DNA from: Tillus elongatus
Taxonomy: Eukaryota; Arthropoda; Insecta; Coleoptera; Cleridae
Direction: 5' to 3'
Length of the DNA stretch: 64,000 bases
NCBI GenBank assembly: GCA_964006375.1
Contig: OZ023270.1
Location: 52,378,120-52,442,119, forward strand
Position numbers and translations under genes: made by a program. The notes beneath the pieces were generated by a model. The model ran no database searches, had not been told where the DNA came from, and saw only the letters and a program-made list of their open reading frames with translations. This document shows positions 1 through 14,033 of this stretch, piece by piece. How positions within the stretch are numbered: the stretch's first letter is position 1; every line of letters starts with the position of its first letter.

Positions 1-11
1 AAAACACCTAC

Positions 12-269
12 CTGCAATATTGCCTGTGAAGCTCTCTGCTTACCATCTCTCTTATTACGACACCTAACCGTTGCTGTGTGTTTTCCTACAGTCATTGTAA
101 ACTCATTCATTTGGTGTTTTAAAGCACTGCCTTGATAGTGTATTTGCAACTGTTCCAAACCAAAATTTCGTTGCAAGCAAGTTAATAAAATATCGTGAGG
201 AGATGGTTCTGTAGTTTTTGCACAAAATTCAGCTACTCTGGGATCTTCTACTTTGATTTCGTCGAAAAA
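12..269 (-). CDS. pasha: pasha (DGCR8) internal exon encoding dsRBD2
   Basis: This exon encodes the second double-stranded-RNA-binding domain of Pasha, the RNA-binding partner of Drosha in the nuclear Microprocessor that crops pri-miRNAs. On the minus strand a pyrimidine-rich acceptor (TTTTATTTTAG) precedes the frame FFDEIKVEDPRVAEF. An 86-codon frame ends ASQAILQ and is followed by a consensus donor, GTAGGT. Hallmarks shared with animal DGCR8 are DPRV, SPHDILLTCLQRN, the GKHT block and the basic NKRDGKQRASQ helix that contacts RNA. It enters and leaves in phase 0, which matches the exon at 24906-25108. The C-terminal tail must lie beyond the left edge. Assignment rests on family motifs; exact splice sites are inferred from consensus. 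Confidence 0.93.
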
Positions 270-740
270 CTAAAATAAAATTTACACTTACACTTTAGTA
301 TGAAATTGTTTTACTGAATATTTTTAATTATGAGGCATTGTTGTACAAAGTTTTGCTTGTCTTAGAATAATGTTTGCACGATTCAACAATAAGGAAATTT
401 TAAGCACTGTTAAAACTACAATGCCATTCATTTCTATCCCAACATATTAAAAGGTGTTCCTAATGTCAACAGAAGTTCAGATATAAAATAGTCAATTAAA
501 AACTTTATTCACTGACATTGCCTATTACATACTATGTTGTAACAAATTTGTGATATAAAAAGCATTTTATTATCTATGTTACTAGTGCTGAATGTTATCT
601 AACTCGCTTTTATATTATTGTTCAGACACTTATAGAAAATAAAAAGTCCTGATTTAGCGAATGTTAAAAAAGTAAATGTCAGCAACTCATTTTTTTTTAA
701 AATAAACAAGGAACTTCATTTTAGTAGCAGCGAACTGTCT
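270..740. other. intron sequence, nothing recognised
   Basis: Start of the 24.6-kb pasha intron (270-24905). It is AT-rich with no coding frame or repeat that I recognise. Confidence 0.6.
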
Positions 741-1525
741 AGGGAAACCTGTCTCGTATAGACCATGCTCAGCCACTTATTGGTTGCAGGAGAAGAGGTT
801 GCTGGGTGTGGGAGCTTGCCTTAACTAGCCGGCCGAGTGGAAGGACACCACAATAAAAATCCCCCCCGAACCAGGTGGAACAGCACAGTCCAAAGATTGC
901 CTGGTTAAGGGGTAGCTTAGCCGCTACTGTGCAAACTCTGGAGCACCTGGCGCACTCCGGCATTCACCTGCTCACCTGGTGCAGGCGAGACTAATATCCC
1001 TAGCTTCTCGTGGGAAACCAATGGAGAACATCAAAAAGTCAGGTCCCTCTGGGGAGCCCCAAGCATCAGAAAATATGTATATACAAAATACGTTGAGGAA
1101 TTGAGAAGCCTTACCTCATCAGATTGCGGAGAACAAACAAACGAAGACGTGCTACTACAGTCCAGCGAAGATGAGCTTGGTAAAGGCATAAATGCCACTA
1201 ACATTAAAGGACAAAGGCCTAGGCTAAGCAGCGCAGCCAGAAAGAGGATCATGTACCTCGTGGCACACAGAATAAACCCTGATAAAGCCCAAACCAAAGC
1301 CAGTAAAGAAGAGTAGCGAGACTTCTGAGAAAGAAAGTAAAAGAGCCCGTTCAGAAGAAAGCATTCCAGAAGCTCCAGTGACCAAAAAGATAAAAGTAAA
1401 AGAAACTGACAGCAGTGTTCCACTTTCCAAGACCACACAGCCGACATTTAGTCAAATGACTACAGGAATCAGGATTCGAATATTACCCTCACAATATCCA
1501 GAAAAGCTCCTAACAGCGGAATAAA
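740..1525 (+). pseudogene. R1-clade non-LTR retrotransposon, 5' UTR and ORF1 start (fragment)
   Basis: A GC-richer island whose layout parallels the 5' end of the element at 62.4 kb: a CTTGCCTTAA-TAGCCGGC-like leader, then CTCGTGGGA about 10 bases before an ATG. The ATG at 1021 opens a gag-like frame (MENIKKSGPSGEP), shifted in frame near 1100. Downstream frames read a serine- and lysine-rich stretch including KRARSEESIPEAP and KKIKVKE, typical of the low-complexity N terminus of R1-clade ORF1. No zinc knuckles, endonuclease or RT follow, so the copy is truncated at its 3' side and dead. Confidence 0.6.
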
Positions 1526-1599
1526 TTCACTCCGATTGCCTCTGTCTCTGGTATTGTATAGATTTGTTTTAGGAGGTTAATATAATGTTGTTTTGAAAA

Positions 1600-2010
1600 G
1601 TAACCTTATCCCGAATTAGCCCGTTATAATCCACAACCACAAACCGGGTGGCCAAGGAACTCAAAACCAATTCATCAATTGTTTTCAGTGCAATCAACGA
1701 TTTGTGAGCAGACGCATTTTCTTGCTAAAAGAGCTAACAGTTTTCCGCGGTGTTTTTCCACAATTTTCTCGCGTAATTTAGTTACAAACTTATCATAGTA
1801 TGCTCCTGTGATAATTCTTCATTGTTCCATTAAATTTAGCAGGATTATATCACCTTTGTCCAAGAAATCGCAAGCAAGAACCCTGCCAGCCGGTTTCTAC
1901 ACTTTTATTTTTCTCATTCAGATCCGGAATGCTTCCACTTTGCCATTGCTTTTTAGTAACTACATCATAGTAATGGACCTATGTTTCGTGTGCCTAGTGA
2001 CAAAGTGACG
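1600..2010 (-). pseudogene. mariner-type transposase remnant
   Basis: Minus-strand translation in shifting frames gives mariner landmarks: a QWQSGS-like block, then GAYYDKFVTKLREKIVEKHRGKL, which matches the stretch just before the second catalytic aspartate of mariner transposases. Frameshifts and stops are frequent and the catalytic triad is not intact. No terminal repeats were identified. Confidence 0.5.
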
Positions 2011-2061
2011 CAAAAAGTTAATAGCAATTTACTTTTAATCAGTGGCACATTTCTTCCGACA

Positions 2062-2171
2062 TTGTAAAACGATCACGCTTCTGATCAACGTTCTGAAGCC
2101 TTAAAATATGCAAGGCGTGATGAAAATTTGAAGGCTTCAGAACGTTGATCAGAAGCGCGATCGTTTTACAA
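2062..2171. repeat. near-perfect inverted repeat (41-bp arms, 28-nt loop)
   Basis: Arms 2062-2102 and 2131-2171 are reverse complements at 40 of 41 positions, around a 28-nt spacer. A short direct repeat (GCAAGGCGTGATGAA in the loop, GCAAGCCGTGATGAA just outside the right arm) suggests origin by an inverted duplication. It lies inside the pasha intron and would fold on either strand. The stem is close to the length of a pri-miRNA stem, but it could equally be a miniature transposon relic. Confidence 0.85.
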
Positions 2172-2189
2172 ATTTGCAAGCCGTGATGA

Positions 2190-2575
2190 ATAAAGGCGCA
2201 AGAGGGGAGACAGAGGAGGCCGCGCTTGGACTCTAACACGCCTACTACAGACAGAACGAACACAAGGTGTACTGGGCAGACTGTCCAGGGCTCAGACATG
2301 GGAAGTCAATAATTGACAAACCCAGTTCAAAGAGAGCTGTGGAGCTGCTAAATGTTAGCAGAGGACAGCTCAGAAACATAACAGGTTTCTTGACGGGACA
2401 CATGGCCGTCAAGAAACACCTGCATAAAATGGGGCGATTCGAGGGAGACCTCACATGCAGACTCTGCGGCGAGGGGGATGAAGCAGCCCAGCACATCTTG
2501 TGCTAGTGTAAAGCTCTGGACCGCAAAAGACAACTGATCTACGGTCAGTCTAGACCGGAGACAGAGCAATATAAA
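2190..2575 (+). pseudogene. non-LTR retrotransposon C-terminal fragment (R1/jockey-type zinc region)
   Basis: The frame 2267-2506 reads YWADCPGLRHGKSII...RGQLRNITGFLTGH...CRLCGEGDEAAQHILC. This is the post-RNase H region of R1-type ORF2, with its CxxC...H...C motif. A stop falls right after HILC, and the following frame (CKALDRKRQLIYG) continues the family pattern. It belongs to a different family from the elements at 21.7 and 62.4 kb. RT and RNase H are absent. Confidence 0.65.
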
Positions 2576-3058
2576 ATTTCACCCTACCAATCGCTGGAAA
2601 AAAATGTATGTTGTAATTGTATATGTATCGATTTTATTCATTTTACCTGTCCCCCAATATAAATAACATCATTTGACTATTTATTTAAATATTGTGTTTT
2701 AGATTTCTTGTTACTACTGTTGCCTTAACTTTTATTTCTACTTTTTAGATTTTTCAAGACTCTATTGGCAGTATTGGCAATGCTCGTACTCAAGACTGTT
2801 CTGTGAAACACATCTTTCCACTGGAGCCAGTATCACACAAAATATTACCTGCCTTTATACAGTGCCTGTACTTTGGTTGTACAATACCTTATATAATTCA
2901 AAATATGCTGCCAATTTCTCGACCGATTGGATTTATAGGACTGCGTCAGTGCTGTGTAGCACTTTATTCCCGAATATTTAGTTTTAGCTAATTATATTTT
3001 AGTTTTAATGCCTAGTTCTTAGGTTTTTCTTTTCAGGTTTAATATTTTTAAATAATAA

Positions 3059-3060
<2 letters not shown>
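2576..3060. other. intron sequence, nothing recognised
   Basis: No supported gene or repeat between the R1-type fragment and the (TA)n tract. Confidence 0.5.

Positions 3061-3061
<1 letters not shown>

Positions 3062-3144
<83 letters not shown>
3062..3144. repeat. (TA)n microsatellite
   Basis: About 83 bp of uninterrupted TA dinucleotides. It yields spurious Tyr-Ile frames and is not coding. Confidence 0.97.
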
Positions 3145-3148
<4 letters not shown>

Positions 3149-4865
3149 TATTTAAAGTGTACAAAGTATAATTGAGCTTTAGAATCCGATTAAAATCCAA
3201 ACCCGAGACATTTAAAACGATACCAGAAAAGGGAACTATAAAATCTGAATATATATTGAATAATGTAATTAAAAAGGAGGTTACATAACACATACATGTC
3301 AAGAAAGAACAGTTAAATAGGTATAATGTGATAAAATTGGAAAAATAATAGAAAATAATTAAAAACAAGTACATTTAATCACCAAATATTTAAGAATCAA
3401 AATATGTACCAATTTTACAATAAACAGACAATTTCTCACTTACTGATTGATATTTCTCAGAAAAGGTTTATATAAAAAAATACAGATGGACAAACTCTCC
3501 ATATTTTGTCAATAAAAGGGGGTTAATACATCCAAGTATAACTAAAGCTGGTGTCAAAGAAATCACAAGGTTTAATCAACAAACAAATAGGTATGGGAAG
3601 TTTGATATTTAAATATAAATAGAAAGTTTTGAGGGATAGTATAGCAAATAATAATTGTGAGAAAATGAAATTTCATTAAAGAGAAATAACTAGAACCAAT
3701 GTTAAGATACGCAGTGTTTTAAACGTTAAGGAAAATATAAAAACCAAATAGACATAAATAAAATTGTTAGATGCAAGAGGCTATAAATTGTTTGCCAAAT
3801 TAATGAAATAAAGGTATATGGAACAATTAAACCAAGGCAAAAGCTGAAAAAGAAAGTGTATTGATTGTGTATGAACAATAATAGGACAGTAAAGGACATT
3901 TTGCTATAAAATTAAATAATTATAGCGACAAAAATAGACAATAAATGGAAAATTGAATGAACTATTTTGTGTAGAATTTAATTAGGTTATGTAATAGGTT
4001 GTTGAATTAAGGCTAAAATACATTAAAAGACAGGTTAATTTATTAGGCAATTTTTGAAGTAAGTAGAACTTAGGAAGATATTAGAAAAATCAAAATAATT
4101 AAAGAAAGCTAGGCGTAGTTTTACAGAAACTCAAGACAGAGCCATTTTAATTTGCGTAATTAGAATATGAACAGAGTTTAGAAGTGACTGAAAGAAAGAA
4201 AGCTTATTTCATGGAGAATATGTTACACATTTAAAAATCAAATAGAGTGAAAATTAAGTGAAAAATAGCAAGTTTAGGAAAATGCATAAAAATATTTATA
4301 TACAGCTGTGAAATAAATTAATTTTGACGTTTCAGAGATTTCTGATCGGTGGATTCATTTTAATATAAGTACTAGATAACCCAGAAACAGAAGGAGAGCA
4401 AGTCATTATAGAAGAATTTCCGAGTGTAGCAGGTTGAGTTGTTAGCATGAGCAAACCTCATGTGGTTGCTACCCGGAGAAAAGCTGCCGCTATCCAAGCG
4501 CGTTTGTTTTGAAAATTATAACAGAAGAAGTTCAACTCAGTATAGTTACGAAGCGCGTTTGTTTTAAAAGGAATAAAATAATATTGTAAACAGTTAACAC
4601 GGGATATTTAAGGAATAACCGTGATATTTAATACATAAATAAATTGTCCAGAAACAGATCTCGGTAAAAAGTGCGTTAAAATGTAGAGGATAGGAGATTG
4701 AAAATTGAAATTGCATTGCATTATAATTAGTGCTATAAATGTAAGGTGTTTATAATTTTAATTTCTTTTAAAACAAAATTTCTTAAATAAAATATATTCA
4801 GAGCTAGTCAGGGAAATAAAAGCTTTAAAATAAGGGCATTACATATATGTAGGTACATTAGCAGA
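3145..4865. other. AT-rich intron sequence, unclassified
   Basis: No coding potential seen. Part of 4660-4800 (GATAGGAGATTGAAAATTG...GCATTGCATTA) resembles 7150-7250, and GAAGTGACTGAAAGAA recurs near 4190 and 7493, so an unnamed AT-rich repeat may flank the R1-clade remnant on both sides. Confidence 0.4.
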
Positions 4866-4869
4866 AGTG

Positions 4870-7020
4870 TTCTATTGTGGCTCACGTCTAATTACGTAAA
4901 TTTCACCTATTCCAGCTCCCTGCAGGAGTCGATATTTTTGAAGGTGAAAGTTGGTTTGACAGAGACCTTTTTTTGCTCACTGTTGAAGTGTACTGCTATC
5001 TGAGCTACGTAGCTTGCCCGTTTCAAAGCCTACAGAGATATATCATCTCTCGGAGTTTGTCTGAATTAGACATTCGCCAGGTTTTGACTCGAGACGATAC
5101 CGAATGGAGTCCCACTTTCGAGCAGCATCCAAGCAAGGTCAATTACTCGTTTCAAAGCTCACAGTGGAGACCTCAACCTCCAGATGTAATCCAACCCCTA
5201 GGGATCTCAGCTTCCCACCGGGTTCGTCTAGAATAGACAGCCGCCATTGCTTGACTCAAGGCGATATCTCACGAACCAAGCGAGGTCGTTTGCCTGTTTT
5301 GAAGCACACAGTGGAGGCCTCAACCTCCAGGTACATATCATCCTTAGAGATCAGTCTCCTCCAGGTTCGTTTGACTCCAGTTAGTCGCCTGTTTTGACAG
5401 GCAGCAGTTACCTTGGGCCTATTCTTTTATTCCATTCCTGGACCCACAGTGGATAACCAAACTATAGCTCCATAGGCAATACATTGGCGGTTTTTCCTCC
5501 ATTTGTTACCACATATCCTTTGACATGTTGACAGGGACAATTTGGCCATGTGGATTACTTTTTCCAACTATATGTTCCTGTTGAGCATCTTATCTACAGT
5601 AACCCACAGATATTTCAGCTGGTTCCCCAATGGAAATGTCTTTCTCAGAGTAGGCAGTTTTAATTTGTCTAACCTTCTCCATCTGGTGAATGCGACAATG
5701 ATGGTTTTGTGGGGGTTCACAGAGATCCATCTGGCACCAGTCATTTACTATGTCTAGTGCCTCTTGAACAGTACTTGTAAGTTGCTCTTTAGGTTTGTCT
5801 CTAACCAATATGATGAGAACGGCTGCATACACCTGGACCTTAACCTTCCACAGTTTAAGAATGGCCAGCAAATTATCCACAAAGAAGAACCGAAACAGAG
5901 GGTATTATACTCTTGCTTGTGGACACCCCTTTTCAACTCTAAAACTGACCACCTCTTCCAGCAGTGAGGTGGTGATGGTCCTGTTGTATAGCATGCTTCT
6001 GAATCAGTCACATATCGTAGGTTCAACTACTCTAGTCACAGTTACTTTATGGAGTGAGTTGTGTAGTTCATTGTCGAATGCTCCTTCTGTAAAGAAATGC
6101 AGCCACGGCTACTGCCCTGTTATTCAGAGAGTGGGCGATTTTCTTCACAAGGTTATTGAGTGCTCGTTCAGTAGATTTTCCAGTTTGGTAGGCATTCCGG
6201 TACATTTTGCGCAAATTTATGTTCAAAACCTTTCCCAAATGTGCCCATCTACTATTTTCTACAATCACGTAGAAAGGAATTATGTTAAGCTGAGGGGTCT
6301 CAGTGATTTAGGTTGAATGTAATTACATCCTAGTTTGGGTATATAGATTCCCCTAATCACCACCCAGTTGAATGGAATATACTTCCAAGCCAGACTGGAT
6401 CTATACAGGCTAATGAAAAATGGACGGAGCTTCCATACTGATTTGAAGCAGAACAGAAATGAACTTATCATCTCCTGGCGACTTGCATGGCTGGAAATGT
6501 TCTACAGCACATTCAACCGCCAAAGGTGTAATTATTTTTCTAGCAATCCACCAGTCGTGCTATGAGGGCATTTATATCACCCTTCAGCAGGGGGGTTTGT
6601 ATCGAGAAATCTGCGAAGTGAGTATGTGCTCAGAGGTCTAGTTTATTTTCATGTCTCTGTGAAAATGCCATTTGGTCATTTTATCTTTCCTAGCTCCTGA
6701 GTACAGTCTGTGAGAAAATCCTGTGGATCCTGGTGCTACTAGGTAAATCAGAAATACTCTGGCAGAACATCCTTCACAAGCCCCTCTTGCATTTCTTATC
6801 TTTTTGTTGTAGTGTGTTTGGAGTGGATTTATATTGGTCAAAGTTGCCCGCAGTCTTAGCACAATTGAACAGATGACAAACTTCTCTTCCTAATTTGTTG
6901 AGATTTTTGTTACATCAAGACGGCCCTCAATTGTATTTTTTTGTATTTAGTACAGTTTTCGTGGTATGATCAAATCACTGCACCACAGATCTGTTTCGAG
7001 GCGATTTCTAACCTAACCTT
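4870..7020 (-). pseudogene. decayed R1-clade non-LTR element (same family as the copy at 21.7 kb)
   Basis: Reads on the minus strand. The 3' end (near 4874) shares CTATTGTGGCTCACG and the GTCGATA...GTGAAAGTTG block with 21790-21870. Frames at 5590-5880 retain LLAILKLWKVKVQVYA and LDIVNDWCQ, matching the RT palm of the better copy; the YADD box is altered to YAAV. The match to the right-edge copy can be followed through the endonuclease-RT linker to about 7010, where the sequence abuts AAGGTTAGGTTAG. There are many stops and frameshifts, and ORF1 is missing. Confidence 0.8.
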
Positions 7021-7653
7021 GGAAAGTCAGCAAGTGAAAATAAAGCTTAATAACAAAAGTGATAAAAGCTAGTGTGAGTATGCAACGGCAGTCAAGGAAT
7101 GTTCTTTTGAAACGATCTTGAAGGAGTCCAACATTAGCAAACACAAGGATGCGTTAATAGAAATGCAGATAGGAGGTTGAAGATTGAAACTGAAGGAGCA
7201 TTGCATTAGGATTCATGCTATTCTTCATAAGGTATTGATAAAATAAGTAAATATTATTTATATAACTTTTAAAACATCATCACGAGATAAGTAAATTTGT
7301 TATAAAAATGTTTAGATAACATATAATTGAGAAGATATTTTGAAAATTTATGGGGCATAATTTTATTTTGACCTAATTAAAAAAGACATATTTCTGAAAC
7401 ACCCCTAAGAGAGAATCTCAGTGCTAAAATTTGATAGTAATGATATTTAATTTTCTTTAAAAACTAAATTTCGTAAATAAATGCAATAGGAGAAGTGACT
7501 GAAAGAATGGATGGCGCTCATTTGGGAAACATGAAAAGTCAGTAATGAAAAAGGGTAGGTAAATTATAAAAATTTTGCATACAAATTTTCTTTTATAAAC
7601 AGTTACTTAATGTAGATTAAGATATATAAAACAATATATTTTTAAGAAACAAT

Positions 7654-7687
<34 letters not shown>

Positions 7688-7816
7688 AACATTTTTTAAA
7701 TAAAATTTCTACTCTTTATTCCAACAAATATTACATTATATATAAAAATATATAAGGGCCTGGTTTCTATCGGGTTACAACGTTTAGCGCATTAGAAAAA
7801 CTCATGTACACAAGGG
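7021..7816. other. AT-rich intron sequence with (AAT)n
   Basis: Holds an (AAT)n run at about 7657-7686 and the diverged repeat noted for 4660-4800. Nothing else recognised. Confidence 0.6.
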
Positions 7817-9430
<1,614 letters not shown>

Positions 9431-9593
9431 GGTTTTCTATGTGGGACGTGTACACATGATAGAGGGGAGCCACGCTACAAATCACGAGCGGGACGCAATA
9501 AGGTCGATTATGGTACGAACGTTTGAAATGCTGTCGACTTTAACAACAGGGCCTGAATTGTAATTCATTACACGGGAAGGGGAATGAAACCGA

Positions 9594-9630
9594 TATAAAA
9601 ACGCGGATGATTTCAGGCTAGAATCAGACA
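9594..9630 (+). promoter_or_regulatory. candidate TATA + initiator core promoter
   Basis: TATAAAAA begins at 9594 and an arthropod-type initiator, TCAGAC, has its A at 9626, a -32 spacing that fits a focused arthropod promoter. The surrounding 9.45-10.45 kb is markedly GC-richer than the intron around it. Orientation is antisense to pasha. No conserved downstream element seen. Confidence 0.4.
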
Positions 9631-9663
9631 TTCTTTGGTCTTCAAAGAGTGTCCTTCTCCGGG

Positions 9664-10105
9664 AACCTACCTTGTATAGGAGAGCATATCTTGTGATAAG
9701 CAACACGTGCCTGAATCCGCGCACTGTTGTCAAAGCAAGAAAACTCAACTGGCCTTCCTTTTCGGGATATTCAGCAACCTACCTTGTCTAGGAGAGCTTA
9801 TCTTGTGATAAGCAGCACGTGCCTGAATCCGCGCACTGTTGTCAAAGCAAGAAAACTCGACTGGCCTTCCTTTTCGCGATATTCAGCAACCTACCTTGTC
9901 TAGGAGAGCATATCTTGTGATAAGCAACACGTGCCTGGATCCTCGCACTGTTGTCAAAGCAAGAAAACTCGACTGGCCTTCCTTCTCGCGATATTCAAAA
10001 CCTACCTTGACTCGAAGGGTAATTTTGTAGCAAACGCCAAGTGCCGGAATCCGCACATAAGTGTTAAAACGGAGAACTCGGCCAGCATTCCCCGCGAGAC
10101 AACCG
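9664..10105 (+). repeat. 112-bp tandem repeat, four copies
   Basis: Copies start at about 9664, 9776, 9888 and 9999 with AACCTACCTTG and carry GAGCATATCTTGTGATAAGC and GCACTGTTGTCAAAGCAAG. The first three are nearly identical; the fourth is clearly diverged. A 112-bp period is not a multiple of three, so the repeat is not a repeated protein domain. It lies just downstream of the candidate promoter, where it would form a repetitive 5' leader. Confidence 0.9.
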
Positions 10106-10279
10106 CCCACAATACTAGGGAACTTACAAAGCACCAAATACTAGTGCCAGACTCCCGCACACGGTAAAAGAGGCAGGGGATCTTCTTTCTCTGAAAAACC
10201 CCCACCTCGCCTCAGTGCAGGAAAATACCTGACGCAGTTCTATTTCTCGGGTCTGCTCTTTCCTATCCGGAAACCCAGA

Positions 10280-10385
10280 ATGTGGAAACTGTCCCCTCCG
10301 TTAGGCGAAACCCAGGATATGAGCAGCCGTCCTCGAGTGGAGACCATGCAGCAGCCTGACAGACCGGAAAAGGATGCATCAGACG
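10280..10385 (+). CDS. candidate first coding exon, function unknown
   Basis: An ATG at 10280 opens 35 codons (MWKLSPPLGETQD...QQPDRPEKDAS) that end exactly at a strong donor, ACG|GTGAGT (10386). It lies downstream of the TATA/initiator at 9.6 kb and the 112-bp repeats, in the same orientation. I do not recognise the peptide. It could be exon 1 of a nested antisense gene, the start of a DNA-transposon transposase, or chance. No matching acceptor or second exon was identified. Confidence 0.25.
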
Positions 10386-10464
10386 GTGAGTTGAACATTG
10401 TTATGATTCGTGCCGATGATCCTGTAAATTTCCCGGCCTTGAGCAAAATTTGCGTGCCTTGAAA

Positions 10465-11275
10465 GTGCTATCTAGGAGCAAGGGGGGTGCTATGGGGCAG
10501 TCGTAATAGTACAGGGTTCGATACTTTTATTAAACTTGGTGCATCGAAAATTATTCTTAAAGGAAATCATTAATACATTTAAATATTGTCAAAATTTAAC
10601 ATGTGCAACCTGATCATGAGTTTTGTAGGTTTGCCTGTCCGTACACTATTTAAAGGAATTATTATTCGTTGAGATATTGCCACACTTGTTTGATGTAAAT
10701 TAAAACTTTAAAGCTGAAATGTTATTTGCCTTAATTTTAAGCAGGAAAATAATGTATACATTCAAAATGTTGCCAAGCCTAGTGTATTTAAGTTGAGTTG
10801 AAACACTGAGAGTTTATGTAGTCATTTTAGGGTTGCCAGAGTTATTTTTGATTAAATTCAATATCTAGAATAATATGTGTTTGCATCCTGTGTAGACATT
10901 TATCACACGTTGCCAGATTTAATTAGCTTAAAAGTTGAAATCATGAACATTACCAGCTGGTGTTTATGTATATCTTAAGAATGTAAGTTTTGCTCCTACC
11001 AAATAGCACTTAATATGTGTGTGTGTGTTAGTTTCGTGTGCCTAATGACAATTATAATGTAAAATTTGCACCTATTGACGTCAAAGAGTAGCAGTTACTG
11101 AAAAGTTGAAATGTTTCGGCCCTATTATAATGTTTGTTAGTTTTAAGTATTAATATTTGTGTGTCCAGTGCTTTGTACCTCCGAGCTAGACATCTTGGTC
11201 GCGGGGGCGAAACTCTACGAGTTACGAAACTTGAAATTACGAACCGTAAATGACATATATACCAGTAAAGAATCT
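10465..11275. other. intron sequence, nothing recognised
   Basis: AT-rich sequence with no supported gene. Confidence 0.5.
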
Positions 11276-11284
11276 GAATACATA

Positions 11285-12170
11285 GTTTATTCCATGCCAG
11301 CATTTTGAATCTGAAACTTAAAGCCAAATAAAGGGGGGAATATGTCCTGGAATAAAATACAGAATTTGAGATTTAAAAAACCAAATATAAGGGAAAAATA
11401 TGTCTTGAAACAGAAATTGAATTTGAAATGAAACATGAAAGTGGAATATGTCTTGAAACAAAATACTGAATCTGAAACTAGAATCCAAATATGAAAAGGG
11501 AAACATGTTATAAATAGAACACTGAATCTGAAATTGAAATCAAAGTAATTTCCTTGGTATGATGTGGTATGCATTTTTGTAGTTTAGTAAGGTCCGTAAA
11601 ATGAGCCTTCATGGCATGGCATTGCTTCCCCTGATGCGTGACAAAATTTGTACAATGTCCAACCCGCCTTTATGTCATCAAGGGACATCCAGGCGAAGTT
11701 TCACTCCATGAAGTGCCAATTTCGACCGAGACCCATAGGGCACCCACGACGTGAAAGTCGACGCGATTTACAAACAAATTAAGCATGATTGGTGTGAAAT
11801 AGCAGCCTGGAGGTCCATAAGTCATTTCAGTTCGCGCGCATATGGTTTCTGCATGGAGGGAAGTGAACGGAAGTCTAGGGTTATTCTCATCAGTAGAGTC
11901 GAGCTTTTGGAAAATATAAAACATAGGATAATCTTCCAATCACGTACATTGCAGTTTGCTATGTAATTTTTCTGAGTGAAGCAAACGACGCCTACGTGAG
12001 TTTCCCTCTTCTTGAAGTGCTAAATTCCGATATAAAAAAGACTCATAGAGCAGGCCCTGAAGAGCCACGCGAAAACAAATACATTAAGCATAATAGAAAA
12101 TGGGAAAGGCAGCCTAGGCGTGTAATACTGCAAGTCAAAGAAATAAATTGAAAATTCATGCATTTACGTG
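11285..12170. repeat. composite unclassified repeat, copy 1
   Basis: The first part (11285-11560) is a degenerate minisatellite of about 55-65 bp built on GAATCTGAAACT...AATATGTCTTGAAACA. The second part (about 11690-12150) carries two diverged copies, about 300 bp apart, of a block built on CACTCCATGAAGTGCCAATTTCGA / CTTCTTGAAGTGCTAAATTCCGA. The same two-part architecture recurs at 47.4-48.3 kb. No protein coding seen; the family is unknown to me. Confidence 0.55.
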
Positions 12171-12925
12171 AAGGGAAGTGTGCAACATGCCAGACGGATG
12201 GGCATCAGGCTTCCACTGCATTGTGTGTCATGTTTCCAGTAAAACAAAACAAAAAAATGAAATAAAAAAAAGGGAAAATCTGAAAACAAAACATAAATAT
12301 TATCTCTATCTTCTTTTCACTAATCGCACGCCACTGGAACAGGATACACAGGGTTGTGGAATTTCTGAGATGCCCATCAGCTGTTCACCTTCGATAGTAG
12401 ATAACGGGTGCTGCATTTTCACATCTGGTATTAGCAATAAGGGGGATCTAGTTCAGAATTATCTGTTTCAAAGAAGCGCCGAGGTGTCTAGCTAGGCAAT
12501 TTAACCTTTGTATTAAATGGAACTTTGTCTTATGCAATATATCCAATTAAAAGAACGATTGTGTTTCCTTCTCTGTCTCTTTCTCACCATCCTCAATTCA
12601 TGGCTAGAACTTTCGGTTACTACTGCTGCATAGGATCCAGTGGATGATCATAGGCCAAAGTTACTTGTAATAGTAACCCAGATGACTGTGGGACGCGGGT
12701 GGAAGACGTGTGTAAGGTAGGTGATTCTCACTCACTCTATCACTGTGCGTGTATATGGTGAGTAGAATCGGAGCCCAGTGGCGGAGATGATGGAGCGTTT
12801 ATTCACATGCTGTACCAAATCTTGTTATTAACAACAGTGTTTTTATACGTTATATTAAAGTGTCATTAAGTAAGGGGGGGGGGGGGGTTGTGTTGTGATA
12901 AAAGGGTGGAAAGGGGAAAAATATT

Positions 12926-12928
<3 letters not shown>
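12171..12928. other. intron sequence with a G14 run
   Basis: Nothing recognised apart from an uninterrupted run of 14 G at 12874-12887. Confidence 0.6.

Positions 12929-12985
<57 letters not shown>
12929..12985. repeat. (TA)n microsatellite
   Basis: About 57 bp of AT dinucleotides. Confidence 0.95.
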
Positions 12986-12987
<2 letters not shown>

Positions 12988-13078
12988 AAAGACTAAATAA
13001 GTAATGATCGTTCTGAGAATAAATTTATTAAGTGAGAATTAATTATTTACATTGAGTAGGTTATTGAAATCTTTCTTT

Positions 13079-13628
<550 letters not shown>

Positions 13629-14033
13629 ATATACTATATGTTGGTGATTAATAACACCAAATCGAGCTCTGACAATTTTGACCACTTGTCAGACATTGGA
13701 ATTTTCAGATCCTATCTTCTCTATATTTTTATGTGAGCTTATGTGCGTTTGCAAATGCGTAACTGCTTGCATAATATAAGTATATGAGTTTTCGCATTGC
13801 ATCTTAAAAAACTCTAACAAAGCCATATTGAATTGGCAACGTGTCCAAATAACATAAAAAATACTAAAATAATTAAGTTTAATGAATAACACTTGGGTGA
13901 CTCAAACTAAATGTGATTAAAATAATAAACATAATACTTCCTGATGCTGTGCAATCTTTACAAACACAATTCTTCCTCTTCATCAATGATGGCTGTCACA
14001 TTGTAGGGAACTTTCTTTATGTTAGGTTCGGAA

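Noticed and set aside
1031..1447. 138-codon minus-strand frame
   Set aside because: Antisense to the R1-clade ORF1 fragment; the plus strand explains the region.
3048..3374. Frames made of alternating Ile-Tyr across (TA)n tracts (also at 7767-7961, 13052-13243, 28899-29153, 33115-33383 and 34167-34372)
   Set aside because: They are translations of dinucleotide microsatellites with no other coding evidence.
5795..6316. 173-codon plus-strand frame
   Set aside because: Shadow of the decayed R1-clade RT on the minus strand.
9664..10105. CRISPR-like repeat array
   Set aside because: Units of 112 bp are contiguous with no unique spacers, and the host is eukaryotic.
12874..12887. G-quadruplex from the G14 run (and the C15 run at 37246-37260)
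   Set aside because: Single homopolymer runs, prone to sequencing error; no flanking G-tracts to argue for a functional structure.
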